Shown: piece by piece, positions 13,801-26,700 of the stretch
How positions within the stretch are numbered: the stretch's first letter is position 1
Layout: every line of letters begins with the position of its first letter
Made by a program: the position numbers and the translations under genes
The notes under the pieces: model-generated
Seen by the model: the letters and a program-made list of their open reading frames with translations, nothing else
Database searches by the model: none
Told to the model about the DNA's origin: nothing
From: Himantopus leucocephalus
Lineage: Eukaryota > Chordata > Aves > Charadriiformes > Recurvirostridae
Length of the DNA stretch: 64,000 nucleotides
Reading direction: 5' to 3'
Assembly: GCA_003993805.1 (NCBI GenBank)
Contig: RSEF01000001.1
Coordinates: 180,901,255 to 180,965,254 of the forward strand

Positions 13801-14799
13801 CTAACCAGACGTGGGCAGGGTGGGGCAGATTATGTGAACCCTTCATGGCCAGGAGAAACTCATCTAGAGAGAGAGCTAAGGCAGTTCCAGCCTGATTCTT
13901 TTTAATGTCACAGTTCATTTGCAGAACCATAACTGGAATCAAGAATTAAAAAGCCTTGTATAAAAGTCAGTAACATTAAACCTTTAAGACTCATGTTTCA
14001 TGTGTCATAAAAAGTCTATGAAAGGATTTTATATTCTGTACAGTGTTTTAGCACTTTCAATCATTTTTTTTCCAACATAACTTTTGTGAACACTTTTATA
14101 GCCTCTAAATGAAAAACTAAACTATGTGTCATTCAAAAAAAGGTTTTATGGATCACGGAATTTAATATAAGTTCTGCACCATAACAAGGAACTGATAAAC
14201 CTATATTAGAATTAATTTAAAATGTTGGAAACTGTTTCAGAAGATTGTGCGTCACACATTGTGGTAAACAACGCTAGTGAGTAAAAAAATTTGTTGTATA
14301 CACACACTCTTTGACAGTGAACTGCAATGACTTAAAATAACAGAAATGTTAGTGGTTAAAAAATTACAGTTATGTCATGTATATTAAAATCACAAATTTT
14401 CATGTAAATGAAAATATTTTCCATAAGTGGAATGGAATCAACTCGGAAAAAAAATCATCAAGTGTACATGATAATAAAAACCAGGTTGAAACTGTGTCCG
14501 AGAATATACAACATGATATAAGGTCTAATCTTTCTCCAGGGAAAAGACTGTTACTCCCCGGTGTCATTAACATTTATGAATTAAGGCTTCTTTATGAAAT
14601 GGCAAAATTAAAATTATATTCTTCAGGTGCTAACCCTATATTATACATCTGTTTTACACTAATGGGGAATTTCTTCTTTCTTTAATACATGATGGTTATA
14701 TGCTGGTATCAGAGGAGGAAGGTATTAGAGGAAATATGTATAAAAATAACAATTTGCACATTTCTTCCCTTGTAAAATGCTGCACAGACTTCAACAGTA
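10831..14799. other. non-coding stretch with a 16-A run
   Basis: No gene supported. A pure A run lies at 11334-11349, without an upstream retrocopy that I can recognise. At 12968-13246 a 92-codon frame begins with a hydrophobic, signal-peptide-like segment (residues about 9-25) followed by four scattered cysteines. It has no partner exon and overlaps two other frames, so it is not called as a gene. Confidence 0.5.
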
Positions 14800-14865
14800 A
14801 TTTTCCAAAGACTTTTGCAAGGTGGGTAAGTATAATCTGCCCAATATACAGACTGTGAACTCTCG
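14800..14865 (-). repeat. possible MIR-type SINE relic
   Basis: The plus strand reads GGTGGGTAAGTATAATCTG, then a CCCAATATACAGACTGTGAA type block. This resembles the reverse complement of the conserved 3' part of MIR-like CORE-SINEs, where a run meaning 'cccattttacagatg' precedes a GAAACTGAGG block. Only about 60 bases match and several positions differ. Confidence 0.35.
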
Positions 14866-16204
14866 TTGATTTTCCCTGTTTCTCAAGCTGTTTCTTTTCA
14901 GGCCTATCTGTTCCTGCTGCAAGAGGGCCAAAAGGGACTTCTCCTCTATGCTTTCTGTTCAGAGGGGCTTTCTCTTCTGGGACTATTTTCTGCCATTGAC
15001 CATGACTATATATCCATAGAACCAGACCAGTAATATAAACTATAACAATACATTATGAGTGACAACAAAGAAGTGCGTAAAATTAAGCATCACATTCCTT
15101 TCTCCTGGCTTTAGCTGTTCAGGAGCTAGTCATCAGGGCTTCGTTTCTCGTTAATGAGGAAGCAGTTGTTCAATAGGGCTGAAATTGAGGCTGTTCATTC
15201 ACCATCCCTGCCTGGGGTGTGGAGTTCGGGATATGCTCAGCAGGACACAGTTTATTTGAAGGCCATTATTTATAAGCGGTGAACAGTTTGGTTTTGGCTA
15301 AGTAGCTCGTACCAAAGATATAGGAAGTTTGGGAGTCACCTTGAGACTCTGTGACACTAGAAACTGCCACATACGCAACGGAGTTGAGCCCTGGATCTTT
15401 CTGTTGACTGTAACTGGAACTTGGACACCCAGCTCTCAAGTAGATACCCACATTGGATGTGGGTAAAATTAAGTGAGTGAATGTGAAACAAAATCCTACT
15501 CAATCCCACCCTGCATCGGTGGGAGGAAGATCAGCCATACAAGGAGTAGCACGCCAGAAGACCAGGAACAGGTGCCATACTATTAGCACTGCGTGATGGT
15601 GATCATAGTGCAACAACAAACCATTTATTGACTTAATAAGGAGTTCCCTTTAGTTAAGTGTCAAAACCTTACCGGTGGTGTCACCTATGGTTGGACACAT
15701 CTTTTCTTTTGCTGACATGATCTGCCCCGTTCCTGAGTTTCCTTTTGCTATCTTTGAGAAGGTCAGGGACTCTTCGTATTTTTTATTATTTCTATAAAGT
15801 ACAGTTTGGTAATTTTGCCACTCACATAGCTTGTAACTGGTTCACTGCCTTCACATTTTGAAGACAGGAATGGTAGGCACAAATTGGTCGAGAGAAGAAA
15901 GCAGTAAGTGTACGTACTGCTTGTCCTTGGCTTTGCTGTCTACCTGTGCAGACTGAGAAGAAGTAGTAAATTAGCTCACATATTACCTTTGTCAAACTTT
16001 GCAGGGAGTCACATACTTTTTTGTGCTTGTCCTATCCTTTTTGATGCTGCAGTGTGCCCAAGGAATCTTGGGTCCAGTCATAACAGCATGTGAATTCTGG
16101 TGTATATTTCCACATTTTTGTCCACCTCTCATCCTGTTTGCATTAATATTGCTAGGAGTTATTTCTGCTAAGGAAATACCTATAGAACCTAACCCCTCAG
16201 TGCC
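14866..16204. other. non-coding stretch
   Basis: No gene supported. Overlapping 61-75 codon frames on both strands near 15908-16223 include one plus-strand frame (from 15999) that starts with a hydrophobic leader. It continues into the ancient repeat beginning at 16205, which argues that it is a chance frame. Confidence 0.5.
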
Positions 16205-16320
16205 TCTTAGATTCAACATTTAAGCATGTGCTTAAATTGAAACATATGTTTATGACTTTCCTGTTCAGTGAGGTATTTAAACACATGTTTAACTTTCGGG
16301 CTTTACTGAATCTGTGCCTA
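16205..16320 (+). repeat. ancient amniote interspersed repeat fragment
   Basis: The blocks TTTAAGCATGTGCTTAAATT, AAACACATGTTTAACTTT and GGGCTTTACTGAATCTG appear in this order. The GCATGTGCTTAA and 'ctgaatc' phrases are hallmarks of an old amniote repeat also seen, differently diverged, at 6768-6900. The two AAGCATGTGCTTAA-like blocks make an imperfect palindrome. The family name is uncertain. Confidence 0.4.
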
Positions 16321-18904
16321 AATGAACTGTTTTGCTAGTTACAGCTTCTTGTTTTGTTTACTCCACATCAATAGCAATAGTTTCAATTTGCCATGTGTCT
16401 AGCTTCTGCTAGCTAGTTTTAATTCACAGGCATTCCATTAGATGTGAGTTGACTTTAAAAGAAATAGCCTTGTGGCTTTATGAATCTTATAGAGAATTTA
16501 AGGAACAGGCTTGTTGGCAATGTTACTTCCCTCAAAAGTCAACCTTGTAACTTGTATAACTATGCCTAACCTTAGCAATACTTTCAAAATTACTTGTACA
16601 CACATCAGTTTCCCTACATGTTTTGACAAATGACACATTTCCTTTGGTGCTTCTTTGTGGGTAACAGCGTGTGAGGATATGGTAGTGGCAAAATTTATTA
16701 CGGTTATTTTGTAGTTGATATTAAAGAACATGATGTATTATATCAGGTGTCTGACCTTTAAAGATCTTAGGACCCAATTCATTACAACATAAAATTTACA
16801 TATTATTCAGCATTCTACAGTCCTTTTATGAAGAAGTCATGATGCATACGTACATGAGATTTAAGGCAGACAACTACCCCTGCACATTGGAGACAGAGAT
16901 TGAAGACGATGTGAAATGAAAAATATTGTAGGTTGGAAAAGATTCACTTTTTTAACCCATGAAATGCACCTGTGCACCTTTTTGTAAAAAGTCTTAGGAA
17001 AATAAATGGACCACACAGAGGCAACGCTGTATTGGATATGAGCTGTATTCCAGTGTCCTTTGTAAATCCTGACAAGACCTACCTGTCTCTGTTCCTGCGT
17101 TTGATGAAGATTTCCACTGATCTGATATATGAAGAGTCAGCCTGGGGGATTTCATCAGTGAGAAATTGATGAGTATTTCTGTGCATTGTGTTTGCACATT
17201 CTCAGCTGGAACCCACTCTGAACACTATACCAGCTCTCCTGCCTTTTGGGCTCTGCTCTGTTATTCTGATTTTGGTGGTATGAACGTGCATTCTTCTTTG
17301 CCACAGGAGACAGCAGCAGCTGCAGTCTACCACTTTCTATAGCTGATCCACCTCAGGTGTGCAGCTGATATTGCGCACCTGGTTGTCATGCAATCAGTTG
17401 CGGATATCTGGAGATGCACCAGGTGTTCAGACCAGCATAACTGAGCTTGATTTTTACACTACATCTGTGCCAGTGCTCTAAGATCTTGCTGTTGGAGAGC
17501 ACCCTATCATTTTATACCTGTAAAAGTACAAAGGCAACATATGGAGTTGGCTAAGACACTTGATACAGCAACTGCAAATTGTCCAAGCTGCAAAATCCAT
17601 GCAGAGGAGTGGAAATGACAAATAAGCAGTACACATTTACTTTTGTTTGAAGTTGGATAGCTCTTTCATTCCAAACATTCAGGTGTAATCTCTTCTCAAG
17701 GCCGTGCTGGCTTCTCTACTGATTTTTGTGACTTTGTTGGCATTTATGGCATCTTGAGACAGCCTTTTCAAAAGGACCAGAATTTACTGACAGATTCCGG
17801 TGTTTTGTGTCAATATCATATGCCCAACATGATTTTCACTTGGAGAAGGCTGCGTCAAGCCCTTTGTTTTTTGTTACTCTAAGGGTCAGACTCCAGATGT
17901 GGACAAAGATCCAGATGCCTCAATTTAGGTAGGCAGAGTTGCTTTCTGGAGCTCTTTAAAACCATCCCCTTCTCTCCTTTAGTTAGACAGAGAACATATG
18001 CACTTATGATAGAACTGATTTACTAGACGTCCCCCCCCCAAATTTGGATTCAAGCTCGGTGATCTGGCCGTGTTGTGGACTGTCTTATCTAAGGGTTACT
18101 GATCATATAGCCTTTAGCAAAGAGTTGGACCTGGGCTTTGAATTTGAACTGATTCTCCGTGGATTGAAAATTCCACCCTCTGTTACAATACGTAACGTGG
18201 GTTCCTTTATTGTTATCACAAAATGTGACAATACAGGCAGTAATGTGCATAAGAGATGACAAGGACGGCTGAGACAAGGACATGCTCTGCCTGAGTTAAA
18301 CAGGGTTTTACTTGCAAAACCAATGTTGAAAGAATGTGACTAAACTGCTTTCAGAAGCCATATAGACTGATACAAGGCTGGGATCATGGTTTAATTTACC
18401 CCCGCTGGACATATGCATTATGAGACTATTTTTATTTATATGCTCCACATATGGAACTCTTGCTTTATTTAGTTAAAAGACTGAACCTGGGCACTGGACG
18501 TTTATCAGATTTTTGTGGAGGATGCTGCTTTCTATTTACTTCCTTACAGAAAAGAAAGTTATACTGGGAAGGATTTATTTTACCATTAAGTTAGCCTCCT
18601 AAATGCTGGGTGTTTATTCTAAACTAGTCTGGGATCTCTCTGTAGTCAGTGGGAAAAGACAGGCGCCTACTGTCCTATCCCATTTATCCTTACAGAGTTT
18701 TAGAGGTTCAGCCAGCCTCCTTATTGTCAACAGAGAGGCATGACGACCAGCTCAGGGCTAACTTCTAGGTGGTTCAAGTTTGATGAAATAATCCCATGCA
18801 TAGTGGCCAAGATAAGAGACTGCAAAAAAAAGAAAAGAAGGTGTCATGGTTAAGGGAGCTGAATGCAACCATAGGGAATTTTACTCTATCTGTGCATCTG
18901 TCAG
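16321..18904. other. non-coding stretch
   Basis: No gene supported. Frames are at most 77 codons. A run of nine C lies at about 18031-18039. The segment 17880-17945 contains ATCCAGATGCCTCAATTTAG, a wording seen in another old amniote repeat, but too little matches to annotate it. Confidence 0.5.
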
Positions 18905-19245
18905 GGAATTCCTGTGGGATGCTTGGCAAGTCACTGAACAGGTGGTCAATAATTGTGTGTTTCTTGTGTTATGGGTGTCTGGAGTCTGATTTACAGAAGC
19001 AATAAGCACTCACAACAGAAATTGAAGTAAATTGTAATTTTATTGTAGAATGCTACACGCTCATAAATACTTGGTCCCGTTGTTCTTAAACTGAACATCC
19101 CAAACTAGTGAATACTTTGGGCCCCACATTCTTTGTGCCATTATTCCCAGCTGTAAAATGGGAATAAGAACACTCCTCTCCCAGAGGTGTTATGAAAATG
19201 AACTCACTACTGTCTAGGAAATATTTAGGAAAGTTTTACAAAGAA
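18905..19245 (+). repeat. MIR-type SINE relic, split by an insertion
   Basis: At 18910-18945 the text contains TGCTTGGCAAGTCACTGAAC, the conserved MIR core that normally reads 'cttgggcaagtcactt'. The next MIR block, TCTTTGTGCC followed by CAGCTGTAAAATGGGAATAA, appears only at about 19130-19175 and continues with AGGTGTTATGAAAATGAA, matching the usual MIR order. Some 180 bases lie between the two parts. That insert contains TCTGATTTACAGAAGC and GCACTCACAAC words, reminiscent of a separate amniote repeat. I infer one old MIR interrupted by another repeat. Confidence 0.5.
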
Positions 19246-22200
19246 GTCCTAGGGGAAATTAATAATTCTGTATTCAGAGCAGGATTTGAATGGTATGCAG
19301 TAAAACCTGGGGCCATATACTGAACAGTGAGGACACTGCAATATTGAATATCTGTTAACTGAGCATCAGCCTTAACATGAATTGAATGAAGCAAGTGAAA
19401 AAAACAGAATGTGATGATGCCAATTTAAAGACTTCTTACAATACAGGCACACAGGCAAATTAGAGTTCTTGGAGGTAACCTTAATTTTGATGTTTCACAG
19501 TCTTTGAGTGACTGACTTTTGTAAAGTTCTTTCACCATGTTTTGGTTTATTTCTAAGATAATAAACTGGAAAAAAAATCCCACCCAGAAATGTCATTTTA
19601 TGTCATATGAACAGCCATCGGTAGTGCTTTCTGGATGGTGGACATCAATCACAAAAACATTACCCACTTGAGTTAATGGGTGGGAATACCAGATTACTGT
19701 GTTTGTCTTGTTAGCTCAGCAGGTTCATCCTCTCCGCTGAATACATCCAGAGTTATGTGGAGCATACCAATAAAAATAGTTTCGCAATGCAGATGTCTTG
19801 TGGGGGAAAAGTGGTGGATTTCACAGATAGCTCTCAGCAGACCTAGTAGTACTGAGTTTCCTTCCACTCTCTAGGAGGAGCGTCCTTCTGGGCACAAACT
19901 GTGCATGTCTTCATCCCTACTCTGGACTTACATTACCCTCTTCCTCCAAGCTGCATTTTTCTACATAATTTTAACACCTACTCCACATCCAGCTCCCTAT
20001 TTTCTCACCAAATCATGCTCAGTCTCTTCCCCTCAAGCTTTTCAAAAAGCTGACTGAATCCCATTTTCCCACCTTCCACTTCTTGACCAATCGAACTCTC
20101 TTACAAGCATTTTTGGCATAGTTTCAGAGATTTGTAATTTTCTCAAATTTGAGGTAGGCTTACTGGGGGTGAAATTCCTTGCTCCAATGTAAACTGGAGT
20201 TTAATTGTAATTAAATGTCCCCGCCTCTGTAAATGTCCCCAGAAATATCTGCTTGGGATTGGGCTGGAAACTCCTCCCTCCACTCCACTGCAAAATTGCC
20301 ATGCCATGTCCCAGCAGGCTGTGTCTTACATTCCCAAACAACTTCCCCAGCCCATGACAGACAATGAGAAGGGCCCTGGTGCCACCCAAGCCCCACACAG
20401 AGCTCCTGTGCAGTGCAGGCATGGATCTCTGATGTTCTTTAAGAACATGTGTCTCACGCTGAAGACAAGGAGTTTCCTCGCAGCCCCCCCCCCCGCAAGT
20501 TGTGCTCCTGCGTGTGGAGTATGTGAGCTGAAAGGAGAGGGATAAAGCACAGTGCGGGCCAGAAGCAGATGTTGATCTCAAAATATTTCACCCTAAAATA
20601 TTAATTTCTTTCTTACAAGCAAAAGAGTGTCTCGAATGGAGAAGTTCTGGGCAGCCTTCTTAACAGATAGTACCACCATGCCACCTAAAAAGTCCTCATC
20701 TTGTCAGGAGGTTGTGCTCGTAATCAACACTTTTAAACTTATTTCATATCCTGCAATGAAAGATGAAAAGTATGTTTTATGCAAATGATCAATATCTTTG
20801 TTTAAAAATACGAACGCTAACCCTGTGAAAATGATCCCAAACAACAGATATGTGCCCTCTATACATTTGCTGATCTTTGCAACTTGAGCACTCAGCACAC
20901 ATTTTTTTTCAGCTATTTTAGGTTTTAAGTTTGAGAGAAACAAAATGACCACCTATACAACAAGGAAATTAAATGAATGACCATTTAAACACAACAAAAT
21001 ACAAAATATTATAACAGGTTTTATTGAAATGATGTAAACCCATGATAAGGCTCACGGCACAAGTTTGCAAGATATCTTAGTCGAACATGTAAGTACTATA
21101 GAAAATCTACTGATAATACAAGACATTATTTTCTGTAACCAGGGGAATAAATTGTCACACAGAACCCATTTCAGGTTTTGATGCATTAGCTGTGGTGTGA
21201 GGACTGTGTATGAGCAGGCATTTTATAGATGAAATGTCCATTTATGTCCTATTACAGACTCTCATGATCTAAAGAACTTTGCTTTTAAGACCTCCGCACA
21301 ACTTGCAATTCAGTAACCTTCATCTGAGCCACCAAGGTGTTTCTCGGCACTGAGCTGGTAGCCATGTTGTGAGCACAAAGATTGCTTCAGCCAAGAGGCT
21401 TTGTCTCCCTAGAAAATGTTGGCAGTTATTCCGATTTCACTTCTGTCAGATTAGCACCAGCGTAACCATACTATTTCAGAGCATTGGCTCTGACTGGATA
21501 GAAATGTAAAGGAAAATCATGCCTGTGAAACCCTGGCAGGGAAAATGGAGGAAACTGCTATGAAAAATAAATGGAAAAAAAAAAAGTTTATTTTTTGAGA
21601 AAAAGATTGATGAAATGATATGAATGTGAACCACTTATTCAGCTGCTGACTACAGCTGCCCGGACAGGGACCTAGAAATTCATGTCCTATTGTAAGTAAA
21701 ATGCTTCCTGTCATTCTAGTACCCTATCAGCTTGGGATACTACATGGATTTCCAGGGACAGCCTTTGATCTGGACCTCATCAAACTGCTACTCATCTGTG
21801 TGCCACCAAGAGGATCCCTGCCTTGATCAAATTACTTTTCTTTGGAGCTGGCCCTGGAATCTGGGTCTCTGTGCCAGTGAAAAGTCTCTTGTTGCATGGA
21901 TTTAACCCCAGGATCTGGCCTGGGTCAATATGCACAAAACTCACAAAACTTCACTAAACTTCAGCTAAGTGTGAACCAGACTCCTTGGCTATCAACAGGT
22001 TTAACTTGTGGGTCCTAAAAGGAAACGATGAAATGAATACACAAAAAGGTGCCTGCTGTGCAAAATTAACAAAAAAAGAAAAATTAAACAGTTGTTTCTC
22101 AGCAGTAGCAGCTGCTGGGATTTTTAATCATTGTTTTATCACAGCAGTTTTAAAGGAATACTTCTTTTACAGAATTACTTTTAAACTCTGCGTGTACAGA

Positions 22201-22650
22201 GGAAATAATGCTAGCCTTTCTGAGTCACTGGTTCCTTTTTTTCTCCACTACTAGGAAAAAAACAAAGGCAATTTGGGTGTTGGGCGTGCGTGAAAAAAAA
22301 CCGCACTCATTACTTTAGCCTTAGTTTAAAAAAAAGTTTAAAATTATCAACAATTACTGTTCCAGCTGATAATTGCAGCAAAGAACTCTCGTCCAGAAAT
22401 GAAGGAAGGGACTTGTACTGTCCTACACAGTACAGGAGTATCAGTCCCACAAACTGTGAGAACAGAAGACTACTAGAGAGGAAAGAAAAACTGAATAAAA
22501 TTTATATCTAACAGAAACCTGCGAAATGAAGCTGGAGGGGAGAGAATTGGTCCAGACAGCAATTTTGGATGGAATGTCTTTGAAAACTGCTAATAATAAG
22601 GTGTAAAGCATACTCTGGCTGTAGGTATCTTGGGGTCTGTTAGCAGAAAC
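19246..22650. other. non-coding stretch
   Basis: No gene supported. At 20201-20581 four frames overlap on both strands in a G+C-richer patch containing a C run at about 20485-20496; the longest is 126 codons and shows no motif. The text near 21430-21475 (TCCGATTTCACTTCTGTCAG, then a 'caccagcgtaac' block) and near 21905-21920 (GGATCTGGCC) resembles fragments of old amniote repeats but is too short to assign. Confidence 0.5.
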
Positions 22651-22979
22651 AGAGCGCACTGTGGAAGCGACTGGGAAGATGTGGTTGGGTCTGGCCGCTC
22701 ACCGGCTGCCCTCCGCTTTGCTGGGTGCAGGGTGGCCGTGTCGAGGGGGCAACAGAAAAATGACATGCGGGGGAAGACCCAGCATAGGTTGGCCTGCTAA
22801 AAGTTCAAAATAATCTGCTGGGATCAGCTGCTACTGGGACGTTGGTGAGTGTGGAGAAGGGGAGCGATGCTCCTAGCTGGTGTGCTGGGTGGGAAGAGGA
22901 CCAGCTTCTCGCAGAGGACAAGTGCATTGCACGAAACACCCCGAGCGCTTGTGTAGACCCAGAAGTTCAACCAAGCAGC

Positions 22980-23230
22980 ATGACTTCGTGGGAGTCAGTA
23001 CTTTATTGCGTGAGAATATTTGAGAGAAAATACAGCTGTAAAAATGGGAGCTATAAAATAAATGCAAATAATGCGGGAATTATCTGGTGCGAGATAACCC
23101 CCATGTTTCAAACCCGCGTCACAAATTGGCCTTGTCTCGCAGCCGCTGAGTTTCCACGTCCCATTGTCTAATTACAGCAAGTTTGTTTTGACCGAGTACC
23201 AGTGATTGATTCACTTATTATTTTCTCTTT
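22980..23230. promoter_or_regulatory. candidate conserved enhancer with octamer and homeodomain sites
   Basis: This 250-base block contains an octamer ATGCAAAT at 23062-23069, a SOX-like CCATTGT at 23161-23167 directly before TAATTA at 23169-23174, and a PBX/HOX-like TGATTGAT at 23203-23210. Homopolymers are absent until the T-runs at 23268. The close packing of these sites suggests a developmental enhancer, but conservation cannot be tested here. The 109-codon plus-strand frame at 22842-23171 overlaps it without family resemblance. Confidence 0.35.
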
Positions 23231-23344
23231 TGTTAGAAAGCCTGTGTATACGTATTGCAGTTTGTAGCTTTTTTTTTCTTTTTTTTTTTCCCCGAGCGTT
23301 CCCAGCTAAGCTTTCGAGACTTGATAAAAATAAAACAAAGGCAG

Positions 23345-23375
23345 AAAAAAAAAAAAAAAAGAAGAAGAAAAAAAG
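23345..23375 (+). repeat. A-rich run
   Basis: Sixteen A at 23345-23360, followed by GAAGAAG and a further A run. It follows T-rich sequence at 23268-23291, so the two can pair into a loose hairpin. No retrocopy is recognisable upstream. Confidence 0.8.
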
Positions 23376-23399
23376 GGGGAATATTATGTTAGATTCCTG

Positions 23400-23700
23400 T
23401 TCCTGCTGGGAAGTAGTATCTGGCTGGTGGGAGCCGTGGCTGTGCCGGCGGAGAGGCAGCCTGGCCTCGGCAGAGGGTGCTGTCTTCTCACGCTACCGCC
23501 GGCGGAACGAGAAGGTCACTCAGCCTATTGATAAATCACTGCGCCGTGATTCCTAACTGACAGCTCAAACTAACATCAAGCTGGATGAGAGAGAACAAAA
23601 GGCCATCAAGCAGCCATTTTCTTGACACTTTTATTCAATCACCAGCAGATTGCTTACGACAGCAATAGCAGCTGTTTTGTCTTCATCTTTCCACATTTGA
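23400..23700. promoter_or_regulatory. G+C-richer block and candidate conserved element
   Basis: From about 23400 to 23500 the sequence is locally G+C-rich with GCCGGCG and CCGCCGGCGG clusters. It then passes to 23515-23650, which carries TTGATAAATCACT, a MEIS/PKNOX-type TGACAGCT at 23558-23565 and CAGCCATTTTCTTGACAC words. The CpG-containing patch is too small to call a CpG island. The downstream part looks like an enhancer core, by inference only. Confidence 0.3.
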
Positions 23701-26700
23701 TAAAAGGTGTCAACTCAAATTTTTGTAAATAATTCACTTACCCCTACTGCACACACCAGCACTGTTCAGCATATGTATTCTGTGCGAGCAGATCACTGAG
23801 GCAGGTCAGGGCTCAATGATATCAGCTGAAGGTCATCTGTGATCTAAAAGGAAGCACTGATAAAGCTACAGTCCCTCAAGGTCAAAGATAAGAACTACAC
23901 TGAGATATTTGTAATGTGGACAAAAGGTTAAACAATAGAGAGAAAAGTATGGTATTGTTTCAGTTAACACACTAATGATTTTTCTATTGTTCTTTAGGAA
24001 ACACTGTTCCAGCGGGTTCGGACGGTTAACCCTTTCTGAGTACGGCGTATATTTAAGTGCTGGATGTGAGCAATTAGAGAATGTCACTTCCCAAAGTTAG
24101 TAATGTTAGGTAGTAGCTCGCAGCCTTAATATGCTGCCGCTAATACGTCTGAACTGCAAAAGGGAGCAACAGCAATTTTTGTTGCAGGCACTGAAAAGAG
24201 AAAAAATACCTGGATAGTGTATCAAACAATAATGGTTAAAAAGATTAATGCATTTCAGTAAAATACACTTTACCTTGAAGTTCTCCTTAAAATAAATTTA
24301 GGTTCCAGACCTGAGGAAAATTAGAGAATGTGCCTAACATTTCCTGTTGTAACAGCTTCGTTTACTTTAAAGGTTTAGGGAAACTAATAGAGAGATCTTT
24401 GAATTATTGCAATATGACACTCTATCTGATGTTGACAGTAGCCAAAGCACTGAGATTAAAAATGATACATCCTTCAATACTAGGTTGGGTTTTTTTCACC
24501 CAGTTATATTGCTCAGAAAATAAATCTAAACAACAAATAGTCACTGTTTATCACTATTCGGTTTATACTTTCTAATAGCCAAAGTATATGTGCATTTGAG
24601 ATTCTGTCTGTGCTCAAACAGCAGGGAATTTATTGCATGTAATTGATGTACAAGAAGATCAGAGAACATTTGCCTTACATTTCCCCGTTCTTTCCGCCTC
24701 AGTGCTATGGTAAAAGCAACTTTCCTTATTCCAGTGTACTTGTGACAAAGAAATAACAAGATCTAAATAAAAGAAGGTCTCTTTTATTTTTAGCTAAACA
24801 CGATGGTACAGGAATACTTTCTTACTGAAAGCAGGAATCCTGTCTGCATCAATATCATTCCTTACCTACCCAGTTGTATATGAACTAACAGAAACTGTCT
24901 TAATTAGAATTAAGCAAATTATTTTCAACAACTCGTTTTATTTGTGGACAATGCCTCATTTTCTTCTTGCGGAATATTTACATTGCAGTTTCTTTGAAGA
25001 TACTTTTTTCAACTTGCTTAATATTCTTAGTGGTTTGAAAGGTCTTAGTGAATCAATTAGGAAAGGTTTTTGGTGAGTTTATAACTAAAAAACAAATTGT
25101 GTTTTATGACACAGGCTGGCCAAGTAGTTCACATGGTATTATTTCCCTCTGTTGGCTGCTGTCTCCTAGAAAAAAAAGGATGGCTTGAAAAAAACGCTAG
25201 GGTTTTGAACCTGTCATCAAGTATGCAAGATTAAAAACTTCAGAAAACTTTCCATTCTTAGTCTTGCTACTATCTTGCTCAAAGTGTCATTCTTACAAGA
25301 AAGTAGACCACTAAAAATTAGTGTCTGTGTGAAGAATTAAAATGTGATGTTCTTTCATCAGAAAGCCATTGCTCGTGAATGCACTCTCGTAGCAGTGAAG
25401 GGTGCTGTTACATTATTTAATTGTCATTGTGGAAAAGCACTAGTAAAGATTTATGGGGACACTGATCATTTGTTTTAAGTTGTATTATGTTATGTAAAAG
25501 CAATCAATGTATTCCATTTACTAATTCTGCATTTACCACTCTATGGCTCCTGACACTTAATAACTGTGGAGAATAATCTGTGTGCTTTAGATGTTTGCAT
25601 CCTTAATATTAGCTTAAACCGCTTCTTCCTCAAGCATTAACACAGGCAAACCTGCATTAGTCTTGTTAACTCATGTTTACTTTCCATGAACATATAAGAA
25701 GTATGTGTATATATGGAGTAAATTCATGCCATATACAATTTTGCAAATACTCACAGAATTATTTTTCTGACATTTGCTTCTGGACCCAGCTACATATTAT
25801 GAAATTGCAGTCACTATGAGTAACTACGTCAGAAATTACCCTCTTGTCCAAGACCGGTTTCACTGCCTACACCTCATCTTGACCAGTACCTGCCAGTCTC
25901 CCTGGAATTTCATATGCTGTATGTTATACACAATTTCAGAGAAAAACATTACAGGAACAATTTTAAAGTTCTGAGGCTGGTTTCTTAGCTTGCATAAATC
26001 AACATACGCTGTTTCAAGGTAGAAGAAGGAAGAGGGTGAAGATCTGTTATTGAGTCTTGGACTTAAGTACGAGAAAGGATAATGGAAAGGATAGCATGTA
26101 GAGAAATGGCAAGGGGACACAAGACTGCTGATGAGTGGAGGAAAGACACATGTAAAGAGCAGAGGCACCAAAATAGGCATGGAAATGCTATGGGACATGG
26201 AGCATGGACACAGGAGTCTGAGGCTTTGACTAAAAGAGAATAGGGCACAGCAGAGGACGTAGTAAGATTGAATCTTCCTTCCTTGTATTGAACTTTAACT
26301 CTTCCTTTTTTCTAGATCTAAAACTATAGGCACTTAAAAAGAATTGCCAAGTATTGTTAATTTATTGCGAGTAATGTGATTTTGGCCATGACTGTGGGAG
26401 CATTTGCGATAATTGATTCTGGATGAAAATGCCTCTTTCTCATCCCTTAACTTGCACCCAAGGTTAAGACTTGCACTGCGCTCCAAGCCAAGAGATTTTT
26501 TACTCAATTCTATGTCCTCCATAATCTTTATTATTAAATATCTCTCTAGGTATCTATCGCTCACCCATTTGCCAAATAAGAAAAATAAAAGCTTGACAAT
26601 GTCACCGAACAAAATCTATAGACAAAATGTGTCTTGTAGTATAGAAGACCCAAATGCCATTTACCGTACTGCAATTAACATCAAAAGGAAGAAACCAAAT

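Noticed and set aside
15999..16223. 75-codon frame with hydrophobic leader
   Set aside because: Its 3' part runs into an ancient interspersed repeat and an opposite frame overlaps it.
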